A stretch of DNA of 55,291 nucleotides from assembly GCA_964501655.1 (NCBI GenBank), contig CAZCTN010000020.1:1-55291 (forward strand), read 5' to 3'. The position numbers and the translations under genes were made by a program. Source of the DNA: JAAYJK01 sp964501655. Lineage in GTDB: Bacteria; Bacillota; Syntrophomonadia; Syntrophomonadales; Syntrophomonadaceae. Below are positions 17,333 to 26,275 of the stretch, in pieces. Position 1 is the stretch's first letter; each line of letters starts with the position of its first letter. The notes beneath the pieces are model-generated. The model saw only the letters and a list, made by a program, of their open reading frames with translations, ran no database searches and was not told where the DNA came from.

Positions 17333-17514
17333 AAAATAAAGCCTCCCTGTATGGGCGAGCAGCGGGCTGAATAGCCGTCCAACTTACCCATATAATATTA
17401 TAACCCTGGGATGAAGTACTGGCCAGCCAGGGGGCGATCATCAGCCTGCCTTATACTGTCAGACATTAAATGCCGGCAAACAGGAAAAACTATCATCGAT
17501 ATGAACCTACCACC

Positions 17515-17597
17515 GCAACGAGCGCGGATTGGAACCCGCCGCTGGCTTTTGGAACTAGACCGCCTAAAAAGCGGGGGACATCTTTGTGTCTCGTTGC
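17515..17597 (+). other. candidate multibranched RNA structure before the spoIID-like gene
   Basis: An outer 8-bp pair GCAACGAG (17515-17522) / CTCGTTGC (17590-17597) encloses small hairpins: GCGG/CCGC (from 17524), CCGC/GCGG (17560-17563 with 17571-17574) and GACA/TGTC (17577-17580 with 17587-17590, sharing one base with the outer stem). It ends 3 bases before the AAAGGAG site of the next gene. No known RNA family was recognised. Confidence 0.35.
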
Positions 17598-17618
17598 AAT
17601 GAAAGGAGCGATATATCT

Positions 17619-18599
17619 TTGAATAATAAGCACCACTCTTTTTTCGCCGTACTTCTGTCGGTGTTTCTCTTGACTGCCATGGGCTGTCAAAAGGATGGCA
17701 GCCCCAGCCAAAAACCGAAAATGCCCCAGGAGAACACTGCCAAGCTGTCCGAAGAAGTACAAAAATACCAGGAGGGTGAGCCCACTATCAGCCTCTATCG
17801 CAAGAATACAGGAGCTGTACAGCAACTAAAATTGGAGGAATATATAAAGGGGGTAGTTGCCGCTGAAATCGGTGACAAATTCCCTATGGAAGCCCTTAAG
17901 GCTCAGGCCATAGTAGCCCGCACCATGACCCTGGCCTTGCTGGAGTATGAAAATGGCACCCGCGGAAAACACAATACCGATGCCAGTGATGACCATACCG
18001 AATTTCAGGCCTATGATGAGAAAGCGGTGACTGATCGGATAGCCCAGGCGGTAGAAGAAACCCGGGGTGAAATACTGACCTATAACGGCAAGTTAGCTTA
18101 TGCTCTGTTTAGTTCGGTCTCCCTGGATAAAACTGCCAGTATTGAAGAGGGCTTTCCCAAACTCAAAGATAAAGCCAGCTATCTGGTTCCAGTAGAAACC
18201 AATGGCATCAGCATAGCACCGGAAAAGTACCGGGAGTGGACGGTAAAGGTCCCCCGGAGCGAAGTTAAGGCTATTATGGGCGAAGGAGCAGGAGATCTAA
18301 GCGATATCAAAATAGCAGAAAAAGGTCCTTCCGGACGTGCGCTGACCATTTCCGCCGGAGAGGCTTCCATCCCCGCCGTGGATCTGCGGGAGAAGATAGG
18401 CTTTGATCGTTTGTACTCCACTAGTTTCAGCAGTATTAAAGTCGAAGGAGAGAACATCGTATTCCGGGGCAGCGGATGGGGACATGGGGTAGGTATGGAA
18501 CAATGGGGAGCCAAGTTAATGGCTGAAGAAGGCAAAAGTGCCCGGGAAATTGTATATCATTACTTCCCCCGGCTGAGCTGGCTGAAACTATACGAATAA
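17619..18599 (+). CDS. SpoIID/LytB-domain lipoprotein
   Basis: 326 residues from a TTG (17619) with an AAAGGAG site; the frame is open to an ATG at 17586 that lacks one. A lipoprotein signal peptide ends in LLTAMGC. The SpoIID domain follows, with its usual beginning IKGVVAAEIGDKFPMEALKAQAIVARTM and end GSGWGHGVGMEQWGA...YFPRLSWLKLY. SpoIID-type proteins are lytic transglycosylases that cleave denuded peptidoglycan during engulfment; related LytB proteins act in vegetative cells. This one lacks the usual spoIIQ/spoIIID neighbours, so it may be a paralogue and not the engulfment gene itself. Confidence 0.85.
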   Translation: MNNKHHSFFAVLLSVFLLTAMGCQKDGSPSQKPKMPQENTAKLSEEVQKYQEGEPTISLYRKNTGAVQQLKLEEYIKGVVAAEIGDKFPMEALKAQAIVARTMTLALLEYENGTRGKHNTDASDDHTEFQAYDEKAVTDRIAQAVEETRGEILTYNGKLAYALFSSVSLDKTASIEEGFPKLKDKASYLVPVETNGISIAPEKYREWTVKVPRSEVKAIMGEGAGDLSDIKIAEKGPSGRALTISAGEASIPAVDLREKIGFDRLYSTSFSSIKVEGENIVFRGSGWGHGVGMEQWGAKLMAEEGKSAREIVYHYFPRLSWLKLYE

Positions 18600-18636
18600 A
18601 GCCCGGACCGGAAGCGGTATAGTACCCCATTCAAAG

Positions 18637-19500
18637 CTATCCCTTTTGGTCGTTGGCAGCAGCCGCATATATGCCGGTTAGGATTAGCAGCCCGCCTGCC
18701 AATTGAAACCACAGCAGAGACTCTTCGAAAATAAAATAGGCTAATATACTGGCTCCCACCGATTCCCCCAGGATGGAAACCGCTACTACGGGAGCCTTTA
18801 CATATTTCAATGCCCATATTATTACTCCATGCCCGGCAATGCCCGGCCCCACAGCCAGGAGCAAGAAAAACATCCAGTCTTGAATCGGGTAATTGAAGAA
18901 CTGCTGCCCGCCCATAATTGCTGCCAGCAACAACACTACTCCAGCCACCCCCGATACCAGAGCAGTATAGGTCATGGCATCTACCCGAACTCGGACCTTT
19001 CTGCCTGCCAGTATATATACGGCGACGAACAGACCACTCAGCAGGGCCATCATATCGCCCAGCAAGCGGCCATTTTGCCAATCCCCCCCGGCAATGAAGG
19101 AACTGCCCAGCAGCGCCAGCAGTATGCCGCCTATGGCCTTGGCATTAACCTTTTCCCCCAGCAGCAGGAAAGAAAACAGCAAAACAAAGACCACCTGAAG
19201 ATTAGTAAACAGCACTGAACTGGATACACTAGTGTAGTCAAGTGAAGTTATCCAGAAACTAAAATGCAGGGCCAGGAAAAAACCAGCTCCGGCTATATAA
19301 GCCAAATCCGACCTGGAAATACTCCTCAAGCCGGCGGCAAAATTTCCTCCTGCCAGCGGAACAGCAATCAGAGCGGTAAAAAATACTCGGTACATGGCGA
19401 TGATTAAGGGGGGGGCGCTGCAAAAGCGTATTATTATGGAAGCAGTAGACATGCATGCTATAGCCAGAGCTACAGCCAGGTAAACCCTGCTCAGCTTCAT
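18637..19500 (-). CDS. EamA-family (DMT) permease
   Basis: 287 residues with ten predicted hydrophobic segments in two repeated EamA halves, the standard drug/metabolite transporter layout. Typical blocks are IIAMYRVFFTALIAVP in repeat 1 and EPVxA-like VSILGESVGASILAYFIFEE in repeat 2. Such permeases export amino acids or metabolites, but the substrate cannot be read from sequence. Its ATG overlaps the livG stop by 4 bases, so it is translated with the Liv importer, in the place where livF is normally found. Confidence 0.88.
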   Translation of the reverse strand: MKLSRVYLAVALAIACMSTASIIIRFCSAPPLIIAMYRVFFTALIAVPLAGGNFAAGLRSISRSDLAYIAGAGFFLALHFSFWITSLDYTSVSSSVLFTNLQVVFVLLFSFLLLGEKVNAKAIGGILLALLGSSFIAGGDWQNGRLLGDMMALLSGLFVAVYILAGRKVRVRVDAMTYTALVSGVAGVVLLLAAIMGGQQFFNYPIQDWMFFLLLAVGPGIAGHGVIIWALKYVKAPVVAVSILGESVGASILAYFIFEESLLWFQLAGGLLILTGIYAAAANDQKG

Positions 19501-20261
19501 GCCTCAACTCCCAGGTACGACTGAATAACCCGGGGATCGTTCTTCACCTGTTCCGGCGGGCCATCGGCTATTTTGCGGCCATAATCCAGAACCGCTATCT
19601 GCTCGCAGATATTCATGACCAAATTCATGTCATGTTCAACCAGCAGGATGGTAAGATTATAATGATCTCTTATGGTCTTAATGAAATCCATCAGGCTCAT
19701 CTTTTCCGAGGTATTCATCCCCGCCGCCGGCTCGTCCAGCAAGAGCAGGGCGGGATTTAAAGCCAGGGCTCTGGCTATCTCCAACTTTCTCTGCTCTCCG
19801 TAAGCCAGGTTTTCGGCATATTCCATCCTTTTCTCATATAATTCCACCATCTCCAGCAGTTCACCAGCTCTGCGGTTAATCTCCCTTTCTTCCCGTCTCT
19901 CAGCCGGCAATCCGAGCAGTCCGCCCAGAAACCCGGTCCGGGTAACTCCATGGCATCCCACCTTTACGTTATCCAGTACCGAAAGCTTGTTAAACAAGCG
20001 AATATTTTGAAAGGTCCGGGCTATACCCCGGCGGGCCAGAACATAGGGCGGCAGTCCGTTAATCTCATTATCCTGATATTTTACCTGGCCACCGGTGGGT
20101 GTATAGATGCCGGTAATGATATTAAACAGGGTAGTCTTCCCGGCCCCATTGGGACCAATGATCCCAAAAATCTTGCCCTTTTCCACTTCCAGCCTGATAT
20201 GGTCCAGGGCCAGTAAGCCTCCAAATTCCTGGCTAACGCCTTCCATGGTCAGGATTCCCAT
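19497..20261 (-). CDS. livG: branched-chain amino acid ABC transporter ATP-binding protein, LivG type
   Basis: 254 residues. Walker A GPNGAGKTTLFNIITG, Q-loop GIARTFQNIRLF, signature LAYGEQRKLEIARAL, Walker B LLLLDEPAAGMN, and the switch VEHDMNLVMNIC. The LivG-specific insert (GLPAERREEREINRRAGELLEMVEL) and C-terminal YLGVEA support LivG over LivF. ATG overlaps the livM stop by one base; GAGGTGA site. A second ATPase (LivF) is expected for this transporter family but is not present in the cluster. Confidence 0.95.
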   Translation of the reverse strand: MGILTMEGVSQEFGGLLALDHIRLEVEKGKIFGIIGPNGAGKTTLFNIITGIYTPTGGQVKYQDNEINGLPPYVLARRGIARTFQNIRLFNKLSVLDNVKVGCHGVTRTGFLGGLLGLPAERREEREINRRAGELLEMVELYEKRMEYAENLAYGEQRKLEIARALALNPALLLLDEPAAGMNTSEKMSLMDFIKTIRDHYNLTILLVEHDMNLVMNICEQIAVLDYGRKIADGPPEQVKNDPRVIQSYLGVEA

Positions 20262-21139
20262 TAACTCACCTCTTTTTTGCTGAACCAGCGCTTTCTAATG
20301 TCATACCAGCGAACATCACCCAGCAAGCCATTGGGTCTGAATATCATCAGTATCACCAGCAAAGCACCGTAGAAAAGCAGCCGGTACTCCGCCACTACCC
20401 TGAGTATTTCCGGCGCCAGGGTCAATACCACCGTACCCAGAATAGTACCAGGTATGCTGCCCATACCCCCCAGAACTACCATGTTGAGCAACTCAATGGA
20501 TTTCATAAAATTGAAATCCTGGGGGGCTATATAAGTCATATAATGAGCATACAGGCCGCCGCCCAGTCCTGCCAAAGCTGCTCCCACCATGAATGCCAGC
20601 ACCTTCATACGGGTGGTGTTTATCCCCGCTGCTTCAGCAGCAATTTCATTCTCTCGAATAGCATAAAAGGCCCGCCCCGTACGAGAATTAAGCAATTTGA
20701 CATTTAGCACTATAATAATTATCGCCATCAACCATACCAGGGAAAAAGTGGTGTGCTCAGTAATACCGGACAGTCCAACCGCCTTGCCCCCGGGTTCAAA
20801 ATTAAGAAAAAATACCCTTACTATCTCAGCAAAGCCTATGGTAACCATAGCCAGGTAATCCCCTTCCAAGCGCAGGGTAGGCAGACCCAGCAGAAAGCCA
20901 AAGCCGGCAGCAGCCAGCGTTCCGCACAATAGAGCAGCCCAGAACGGAAAAGACAACTGCACGGATAAAATAGCGGCGGTATAGGCTCCTATGCTCATAA
21001 AACCTGCATGCCCCATGGATAGCTGCCCGGTAACTCCGGTGGTGATATTTAAACCCAGCGCCAGGATGATATTGATTCCGATTAATACCATAATGTGCAG
21101 GTAGTATGCGTCTATGTGCTGTAACAGTAGTGCGTCCAT
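20261..21139 (-). CDS. livM: branched-chain amino acid ABC permease, LivM type
   Basis: 292-residue integral membrane protein of the LivM group, with many hydrophobic segments and the family blocks LGLNITTGVTGQLSMGHAGF, FYAIRENEIAAEAAGI and LNMVVLGGMGSIPG. It ends in FRPNGLLGDVRW, the usual LivM C-terminal phrase. Starts with an AGGAGA site, 9 bases after livH. It forms the translocation channel with LivH and contacts LivG. Confidence 0.95.
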   Translation of the reverse strand: MDALLLQHIDAYYLHIMVLIGINIILALGLNITTGVTGQLSMGHAGFMSIGAYTAAILSVQLSFPFWAALLCGTLAAAGFGFLLGLPTLRLEGDYLAMVTIGFAEIVRVFFLNFEPGGKAVGLSGITEHTTFSLVWLMAIIIIVLNVKLLNSRTGRAFYAIRENEIAAEAAGINTTRMKVLAFMVGAALAGLGGGLYAHYMTYIAPQDFNFMKSIELLNMVVLGGMGSIPGTILGTVVLTLAPEILRVVAEYRLLFYGALLVILMIFRPNGLLGDVRWYDIRKRWFSKKEVS

Positions 21140-21148
21140 GGTTTTCTC

Positions 21149-22024
21149 CTATACCTTTTTGGTAATCTTCTGCCCCATTATTCCCTGGGGTCTGATAATC
21201 AAAACCAAAATCAATATGCCAAAAGCTATGGCATCCTTATAGGACGAGGATAGATAAGCTACCCCCAATATTTCCAACACGCCCAGGGTAAGGCCTCCGA
21301 TCATGGCTCCGGGAATGGAACCTATCCCCCCCAGCACCGCAGCACAAAAAGCCTTCAGCCCGGCCATGGTTCCCATATAGGGCCATACGGCATTATAATA
21401 AATTCCCACCATGACTCCGCCTGCAGCAGCCAGAGCTGATCCGATAGCAAAGGTATAGGAAATTACCCGGTTGGCATTGATACCCATCAGCGAAGCAGCG
21501 TCCAGGTCCTGAGAGCAGGCCCGCATAGCCTTTCCCAGCCTGCTTCGCTGTATCATCAGCTGCAACCCGATCATTAACAGGGCAGAAACCGCCAGGATGA
21601 TAATCTGCAGAGAGGAAAGATCTACCGCCCCCAGATGGTAGGTTTGTATTTTAATGATTTCAGGATAACGAGTGGTATTGGTTCCCCTTAACAAAACCAT
21701 CAGGGTGGACAGAAAGATGGATACTCCGATAGCACTGATCAGAGCCGACAGACGGGAAGATTTTCCCCTGATAGGACGATAAGCCACTCTTTCTATGAGC
21801 ATGCCCAGGAGCATACAAAAGAGCATGGCGCCAATAAGAGCCACAAAGATATTGACACCGAAAACACTAACCAGGAGCAGTCCGGCAAAGGCGCCAAACA
21901 TATATATTTCCCCATGAGCAAAATTGATCAGCTGGATAATTCCATAGACCATGGTATAACCCAGAGCTATCAAGGCATAGGTGCTGCCCAGAGTGAGCCC
22001 GTTGATCAGTTGTTCAATAAACAT
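21149..22024 (-). CDS. livH: branched-chain amino acid ABC permease, LivH type
   Basis: 291-residue membrane protein with the LivH hallmarks LINGLTLGSTYALIALGYTMVYGIIQLINFAHGE at the N-terminus, MRACSQDLDAASLMGIN in the middle, and FCAAVLGGIGSIPGAMIGG. It ends in LIIRPQGIMG. GGGGAGG site. It lies about 115 bases after the binding-protein gene, separated by a GC-rich hairpin. Confidence 0.95.
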   Translation of the reverse strand: MFIEQLINGLTLGSTYALIALGYTMVYGIIQLINFAHGEIYMFGAFAGLLLVSVFGVNIFVALIGAMLFCMLLGMLIERVAYRPIRGKSSRLSALISAIGVSIFLSTLMVLLRGTNTTRYPEIIKIQTYHLGAVDLSSLQIIILAVSALLMIGLQLMIQRSRLGKAMRACSQDLDAASLMGINANRVISYTFAIGSALAAAGGVMVGIYYNAVWPYMGTMAGLKAFCAAVLGGIGSIPGAMIGGLTLGVLEILGVAYLSSSYKDAIAFGILILVLIIRPQGIMGQKITKKV

Positions 22025-22102
22025 AAAATGCCTCCCCGGATTCGTTCATACCGTACACAGTTTAATTCCGCAGAAAGGGGAATTAAGCTCTGAACAGTAT
22101 TG

Positions 22103-22128
22103 ATGGCCCGCCTTAACCGGCGGGCCAT
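22103..22128 (-). other. intercistronic GC-rich hairpin between livK and livH
   Basis: 10-bp perfect inverted repeat ATGGCCCGCC / GGCGGGCCAT with a 6-base loop, and no U-run. Such hairpins after a binding-protein gene commonly stabilise its mRNA and reduce read-through, making binding protein more abundant than the permeases; that role is inferred. Confidence 0.6.
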
Positions 22129-22140
22129 ACAAATGGCAGA

Positions 22141-23331
22141 TTATTCTGCATTTACCGGAATCTTCTCCAGCAGGGCAAACTGTCCGTCTATAATAGTAAT
22201 GAGACAGACCGGGCTCTTGATCGGTTCCCGATCCGCTCTGAAAGTGGTGCTGCCTGATACTCCGGGATAATCAGTAAGCTTGGCCATCTCGCCCTTAAAC
22301 ACCTTGGGATCTACACTGTTGGCATCCTCCATGGCCTTTTTCAGTATATAAACTGCATCATAGTACTGAGCCGAGAACATGTCGGGATCTTCCCCAAACT
22401 TGGTCCGGTAAGCTTCCAGGAATACAGCTGTTTCGTCACTAGGCTGGTCGCTGGAGAAGCCGCAATAAAATATGACTTTTTCTTCCACCGCACTCTGGCC
22501 CAGTGCTGCCAGATCCTGGCCATACAGACCGTCTCCGCCTACCAGCACCATGTCGAAATTCTGTTTCTGCACTTCATTCATAATCAAAGCTGCCTCGGTA
22601 TAATAACCGGTAAACACCAGTACATCAGCACCCGCATTTTTCAGTTTGGTAACCTGGGCAGTAAAGTCAGTTTCTTCATCATTTATACTTTCATCCAGTA
22701 CTATCTTCCCGCCTTCAGCCTCTATGGCATCCTTAAAAACTGGGGTCAGAGCAGTACTATAACCATTATTAAGGGAGGTTATAACCGCTATGTTCTTCCA
22801 GCCCCGTTCATTAATCATCCAGTCCACTACCGCCGGAGCAGCAAAAGCATCCAGAAGGGTGTTGCGGAATACATAATCTCCGATTTCCACTACTCCGGTC
22901 CCAGTTGCTCCAGCCGAAATAATTACTATTTCATTATCCTGGGCTATCTTCCCCGCTACTTTGGTCAGACCCGTACAGGGGTCTCCCACCATGGCCACAA
23001 CTTTATCCCTGGTGATATATTTCTTGGCAATGGCTGAAATATCTGTGGTTTCCCCTTTGTTATCATCGTAAACACCTTCCACCTGGTATCCCAGAATACC
23101 ACCATTAGCGTTGATCTCTTCAATAGCCATCTCCATGCCTTTCTTGCCTGGAATACCATAGTTGGCTACCGATCCGGTCAAGGCCCCCAGGAAGCCCAGC
23201 TTGATGACTTCTGCCGGCGCCTCATTGCCCGGTTCATCTGCTGCTTTCTGGCCTCCGCATCCAGCAAAAATGGACGTCAACATAACACAACATAAGATTA
23301 GCGCCAGCCTTAACTTGAATTTTGAACTCAA
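22141..23331 (-). CDS. livK: branched-chain amino acid ABC substrate-binding lipoprotein, LivK type
   Basis: 396 residues beginning at a TTG (23331) behind an AGGAGAAAGG site. Lipoprotein signal peptide ending SIFAGCGG. The mature part is a family 6 (Leu/Ile/Val-type) periplasmic-binding fold: IKLGFLGALTGSVANYG, EINANGGILGYQVEGVYDDNKG, VVAMVGDPCTG, FRNTLLDAFAA, FTGYYTEAALIM and SAQYYDAVYILKKAM. First gene of the importer operon. The ligand may be a branched-chain amino acid or a related compound; family members also bind amides and aromatic acids. Confidence 0.92.
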   Translation of the reverse strand: MSSKFKLRLALILCCVMLTSIFAGCGGQKAADEPGNEAPAEVIKLGFLGALTGSVANYGIPGKKGMEMAIEEINANGGILGYQVEGVYDDNKGETTDISAIAKKYITRDKVVAMVGDPCTGLTKVAGKIAQDNEIVIISAGATGTGVVEIGDYVFRNTLLDAFAAPAVVDWMINERGWKNIAVITSLNNGYSTALTPVFKDAIEAEGGKIVLDESINDEETDFTAQVTKLKNAGADVLVFTGYYTEAALIMNEVQKQNFDMVLVGGDGLYGQDLAALGQSAVEEKVIFYCGFSSDQPSDETAVFLEAYRTKFGEDPDMFSAQYYDAVYILKKAMEDANSVDPKVFKGEMAKLTDYPGVSGSTTFRADREPIKSPVCLITIIDGQFALLEKIPVNAE

Positions 23332-23446
23332 TCCTTTCTCCTCCCCACCTTTTATTTCTCCTCGCTGACCGAAGTCCTTTCTGTTTCCGCTCCTCCGATC
23401 AAAAAGTGTGACAGATTATATATTCCTTTTTTCGGACGTAAATCCT

Positions 23447-23478
23447 CCTAAAAAAATAAAAAACTGCCCTACAGGCAG
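23447..23478 (-). terminator. terminator of the ykgJ-like/rnhA operon
   Basis: On the minus strand CTGCC TGTAG GGCAG (23464-23478) is followed by a long T-run broken by one A, a classic rho-independent terminator about 50 bases after the stop of the gene ending at 23526. It also separates that operon from the liv promoter region; a TATAAT-like box for liv lies around 23417-23422. Confidence 0.88.
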
Positions 23479-23525
23479 AATTTGCTTTTTTTCGTCTAAT
23501 TATGAAGAAAGGACCGCCCCTAATT

Positions 23526-24224
23526 CTAATCCTCGCTTGGCTCCAGAAGCACAGCGGAGTACTGATCCAAAAACGGCACTAAAGGTATATCGGAATATTC
23601 CCGGGCTTGCAAAAACAGTTCTGCCTGGGGTTTGTGCCGGTATTCTTCCATCAGGCCTTGAAAAAGCATATCCATACTGCTCAAACCGGCATCTGCCCGC
23701 CTGCTCAGCAAGCCCTGCTGCTCCAGCAGCAAAATGGTAGCGGTACTCCCGGTCCAGGCCAGAGAATAGACCAGCTGTTCGGTTGGTCCGCTGAGGGGGG
23801 CGCAGATATAAAACCGGCAGATTAATGAACGCAGGGGATAAATAGCGCAGATATTATCCTGCAGAAATGTACAGGGATCTGCTTTCATCCTGGGTAGTCC
23901 TACGGCCAGTTTATCGGCCTGGAATCTGCTGGCCATAAATTCTTGGTAACTCAGTTGCAGATAATCAGCCATTTTCTTGAAAGCAATAATATCTGGGATA
24001 ACATAAGCAGTATTGCAGCAGTTGACGGTACAACCCCTGCAGCTGGCATGATTATCAGCGGCATAGGTCTTGAACAAGGTCTTATCATCGCACAAAGGCT
24101 GCCAGGCCTGTAACAGGTCTGCCAGCGTAGCTTCCGCATCATTAATCCTAATATTTATACCCGGTTCTGGCTGGGCATCCTTATAGTACACCACAATTTT
24201 AGGAAGGGCAGGAACCTCCTTCAT
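23526..24224 (-). CDS. YkgJ-family cysteine-cluster protein
   Basis: 232 residues. A zinc/iron-chelating cysteine cluster is visible as CRGCTVNCC (about 60-68), CTFLQDNICAIYPLRSLICRFY and a following C. This arrangement is that of the UPF0153/YkgJ family, thought to bind a metal or Fe-S cluster; no enzymatic role is established. The ATG overlaps the rnhA stop (ATGA) and has a GAGGGGG site inside rnhA. A strong terminator follows. Confidence 0.8.
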   Translation of the reverse strand: MKEVPALPKIVVYYKDAQPEPGINIRINDAEATLADLLQAWQPLCDDKTLFKTYAADNHASCRGCTVNCCNTAYVIPDIIAFKKMADYLQLSYQEFMASRFQADKLAVGLPRMKADPCTFLQDNICAIYPLRSLICRFYICAPLSGPTEQLVYSLAWTGSTATILLLEQQGLLSRRADAGLSSMDMLFQGLMEEYRHKPQAELFLQAREYSDIPLVPFLDQYSAVLLEPSED

Positions 24225-24679
24225 ACAATATCCCCCTCGGCCGTTAAGACTTTAATAGCTTCCCGGGCCAGCTGGTCGCAGCGTTCATTCCATTTATTGC
24301 CTGAATGACCTTTGACCTTCTCCACCCTAATCCGGTTGATTTTCATCAATTTAATCAGCTCCAACCATAAATCCTGGTTGGCCACCGGCTCTTTGCGGCT
24401 GTTCTTCCATCCATTTTGCTGCCAGTTGCTTAACCAGTCCTGTTTGACCGCATTAACAAAATAGGCGCTGTCTGAATAAACTGTAACCTCCCATCCCTGT
24501 ACTTTCAAGGCCTTTAAGGCTTCTATGACCGCCTTCAGCTCCATGCGCTGGTTAGTGGTTTCGGCTTCCCCGCCGGATATCTCTTTCATTTTGTCCCGGT
24601 GGAAAAGCACGGCTCCCCAGCCTCCTGGACCAGGGTTTCCGGAACAAGCGCCATCGGTATATATATCAATTTTTTTCAT
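24221..24679 (-). CDS. rnhA: ribonuclease HI
   Basis: 152 residues, the bacterial RNase HI length. It degrades the RNA strand of RNA-DNA hybrids. The catalytic acids are in place: Asp9 in IYTDGACSGNPG, Glu47 in RMELKA, Asp70 in VYSDSAY and an Asp in RCDQLA near the end, with KVKGHSGNKWNE providing the catalytic-loop His. AGGAGC site before the ATG. It overlaps the next gene by 4 bases. Confidence 0.97.
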   Translation of the reverse strand: MKKIDIYTDGACSGNPGPGGWGAVLFHRDKMKEISGGEAETTNQRMELKAVIEALKALKVQGWEVTVYSDSAYFVNAVKQDWLSNWQQNGWKNSRKEPVANQDLWLELIKLMKINRIRVEKVKGHSGNKWNERCDQLAREAIKVLTAEGDIV

Positions 24680-24687
24680 GACTGCTC

Positions 24688-24960
24688 CTATTCGTGACGC
24701 GGGTTGGCAGCTACTATTTCCACCGCTTCGGTTATGGCCACCAGAAGCCCTACCCGGTGTACATTCTGCAGACTCTGGGTCCGGGCCAAAACCTCTCCCT
24801 GGCGGCTGACCACATAATGCGGTTTTACCTTGTTAAGGGCATAGGCGGCAATATCCGCCCGGCATTTATTGCATTTGCAGGCATCGGTTTTTTGTTCCAG
24901 AACCGCATCAACTTCCTGCCACACCAATTGCTCGGCTATATTAGTCAACTTGTATTCCAT
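24688..24960 (-). CDS. ComFB-like late competence protein
   Basis: About 90 residues from an ATG at 24960 behind a GGGGTGGTG site; an upstream in-frame ATG at 24981 lacks a site. Features: a CxCxxC metal-binding motif (CKCNKCRADIAAYALN) and VKPHYVVSRQGEV, matching the ComFB family. ComFB is found in some competence operons, and related proteins bind cyclic nucleotides in cyanobacteria; its role here is unknown. It lies 8 bases before rnhA. Confidence 0.8.
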   Translation of the reverse strand: MEYKLTNIAEQLVWQEVDAVLEQKTDACKCNKCRADIAAYALNKVKPHYVVSRQGEVLARTQSLQNVHRVGLLVAITEAVEIVAANPRHE

Positions 24961-25009
24961 CCAATTCACCACCCCATTCAACTACTTGAACAACATATCC
25001 CGAAAAATC

Positions 25010-25327
25010 TTATGAAGAAGATGAAGCCTCCTGGACCTTTTGGGCAGTGCTCTCGGACTGATTCACATAAGCTTTCACATCTTTATCCAGCAGAGCCTCA
25101 TTGTCCTTCTGCCTTTCCTGGTTGAGGGCCCGAGCTTTTTCTTTAGTCCGGTTGCTGCTATCGGTTTTATAAAAACCGCTGCCTTTAAACACTATTCCCA
25201 CATTCTTGCTGATCAGGCGATGGACTTCACCCCCGCAAACAGGGCATTCTTTAAGGGCATCCTCACTTATTTTCTGCATTTTCTCAAAGCGGCCGCAATT
25301 CTCACACTCATAATCGTAAATCGGCAT
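25010..25327 (-). CDS. FmdB-family zinc-ribbon protein
   Basis: 105 residues starting MPIYDYECENCG at 25327 (AGGAGA site); the frame extends to 25351 without a site. Two CxxC pairs (CENC, CPVC) form a zinc ribbon, followed by the family phrase FKGSGFYKTD. A Lys/Glu/Gln-rich, Ser-ended tail follows. FmdB proteins are putative regulators first linked to formamidase or amidase operons; no specific target can be given. Confidence 0.88.
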   Translation of the reverse strand: MPIYDYECENCGRFEKMQKISEDALKECPVCGGEVHRLISKNVGIVFKGSGFYKTDSSNRTKEKARALNQERQKDNEALLDKDVKAYVNQSESTAQKVQEASSSS

Positions 25328-25378
25328 GTTCGTTTCTCCTCTCTCTGGCAAATAAATTGATTGATCCAGCCGGGAATA

Positions 25379-26077
25379 TTATACCAGGAAGCTATAATAA
25401 ACCATCAGAGACATCAGACCGTTCCAGGTCCCATGGGCCAGAACAGTAACCCATATACTGCCGGTCTTTTCGTAAAAATAGCAGAGCAGAGCTCCCCCTG
25501 CCGCCAGGGGAATAGTCCGCCACAGGTCCCAGTGGGCCAAACCGAAAAGTGAGCCGGCCAGAATCGCTCCCCACCATGGCCCCAGCCAGCTTCTAACTGT
25601 AGGGTACACCATACCGCGATAAAATAACTCTTCTGCTATGGGAGCCATAACCATTCCCAGGAAAAGCAAAATAAAAAATTGGTAATGGTGCCCTGCTGTT
25701 CGCAGCATCTGTTCAAAGGCTTGAGGTTCTACATCCGGCTGGAGGCTGGAAATAGGTATCCCCATCAATAACATAAGTATCATCAAAAAAGTGCCGCCCA
25801 GCAATCCATACAACAGCAGGTTACAGACCGAAGTTTTTTTTATCCCCAGATCAGCCGGGCGGGCCTTATTCACCCATAGACTGAAAAACAACACCAGGCC
25901 GGTAAAAACAATAAATTGGACCAGGGCCGCTGCAATAAACAAATTCATGGTATCCATAATGACATAGGCTAGAGCTCTTCCCATCATCAGAGTCAACAAG
26001 ACACCAGCCGCGTATACTATTGCTAAATCGATCAATCCCCACCTGGGTTTCCGGGCTGCATCAAACAAAAAATTCAC
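25379..26077 (-). CDS. CPBP-family intramembrane protease
   Basis: 232 residues with six to seven hydrophobic segments, starting at a GTG. The Abi/CPBP motifs are present: EELFYRG (motif 1), FGLAHWD (motif 2) and VLAHGTWN (motif 3), which hold the catalytic Glu and His residues of Rce1/CAAX-type glutamic proteases. In bacteria such proteins include bacteriocin-immunity proteins; the substrate is unknown. It heads the run of genes to 23526. Confidence 0.88.
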   Translation of the reverse strand: MNFLFDAARKPRWGLIDLAIVYAAGVLLTLMMGRALAYVIMDTMNLFIAAALVQFIVFTGLVLFFSLWVNKARPADLGIKKTSVCNLLLYGLLGGTFLMILMLLMGIPISSLQPDVEPQAFEQMLRTAGHHYQFFILLFLGMVMAPIAEELFYRGMVYPTVRSWLGPWWGAILAGSLFGLAHWDLWRTIPLAAGGALLCYFYEKTGSIWVTVLAHGTWNGLMSLMVYYSFLV

Positions 26078-26275
26078 CCCTTACAATTTATTATTATAAC
26101 CTGCTTAATCCCTTTACCGCAAAAATTTATGCAGCATGGGTAAGTTCAACACCAGCGGTTCAAACTAATAATCAGGAGAGCCCGAAATATCCCTTTGGGC
26201 TCCGGCCCATATAAGCCCGTTGGATATGGGGAATAATACAAACAGGATTATATTATTCGGTGGGTGGTGAAATAA

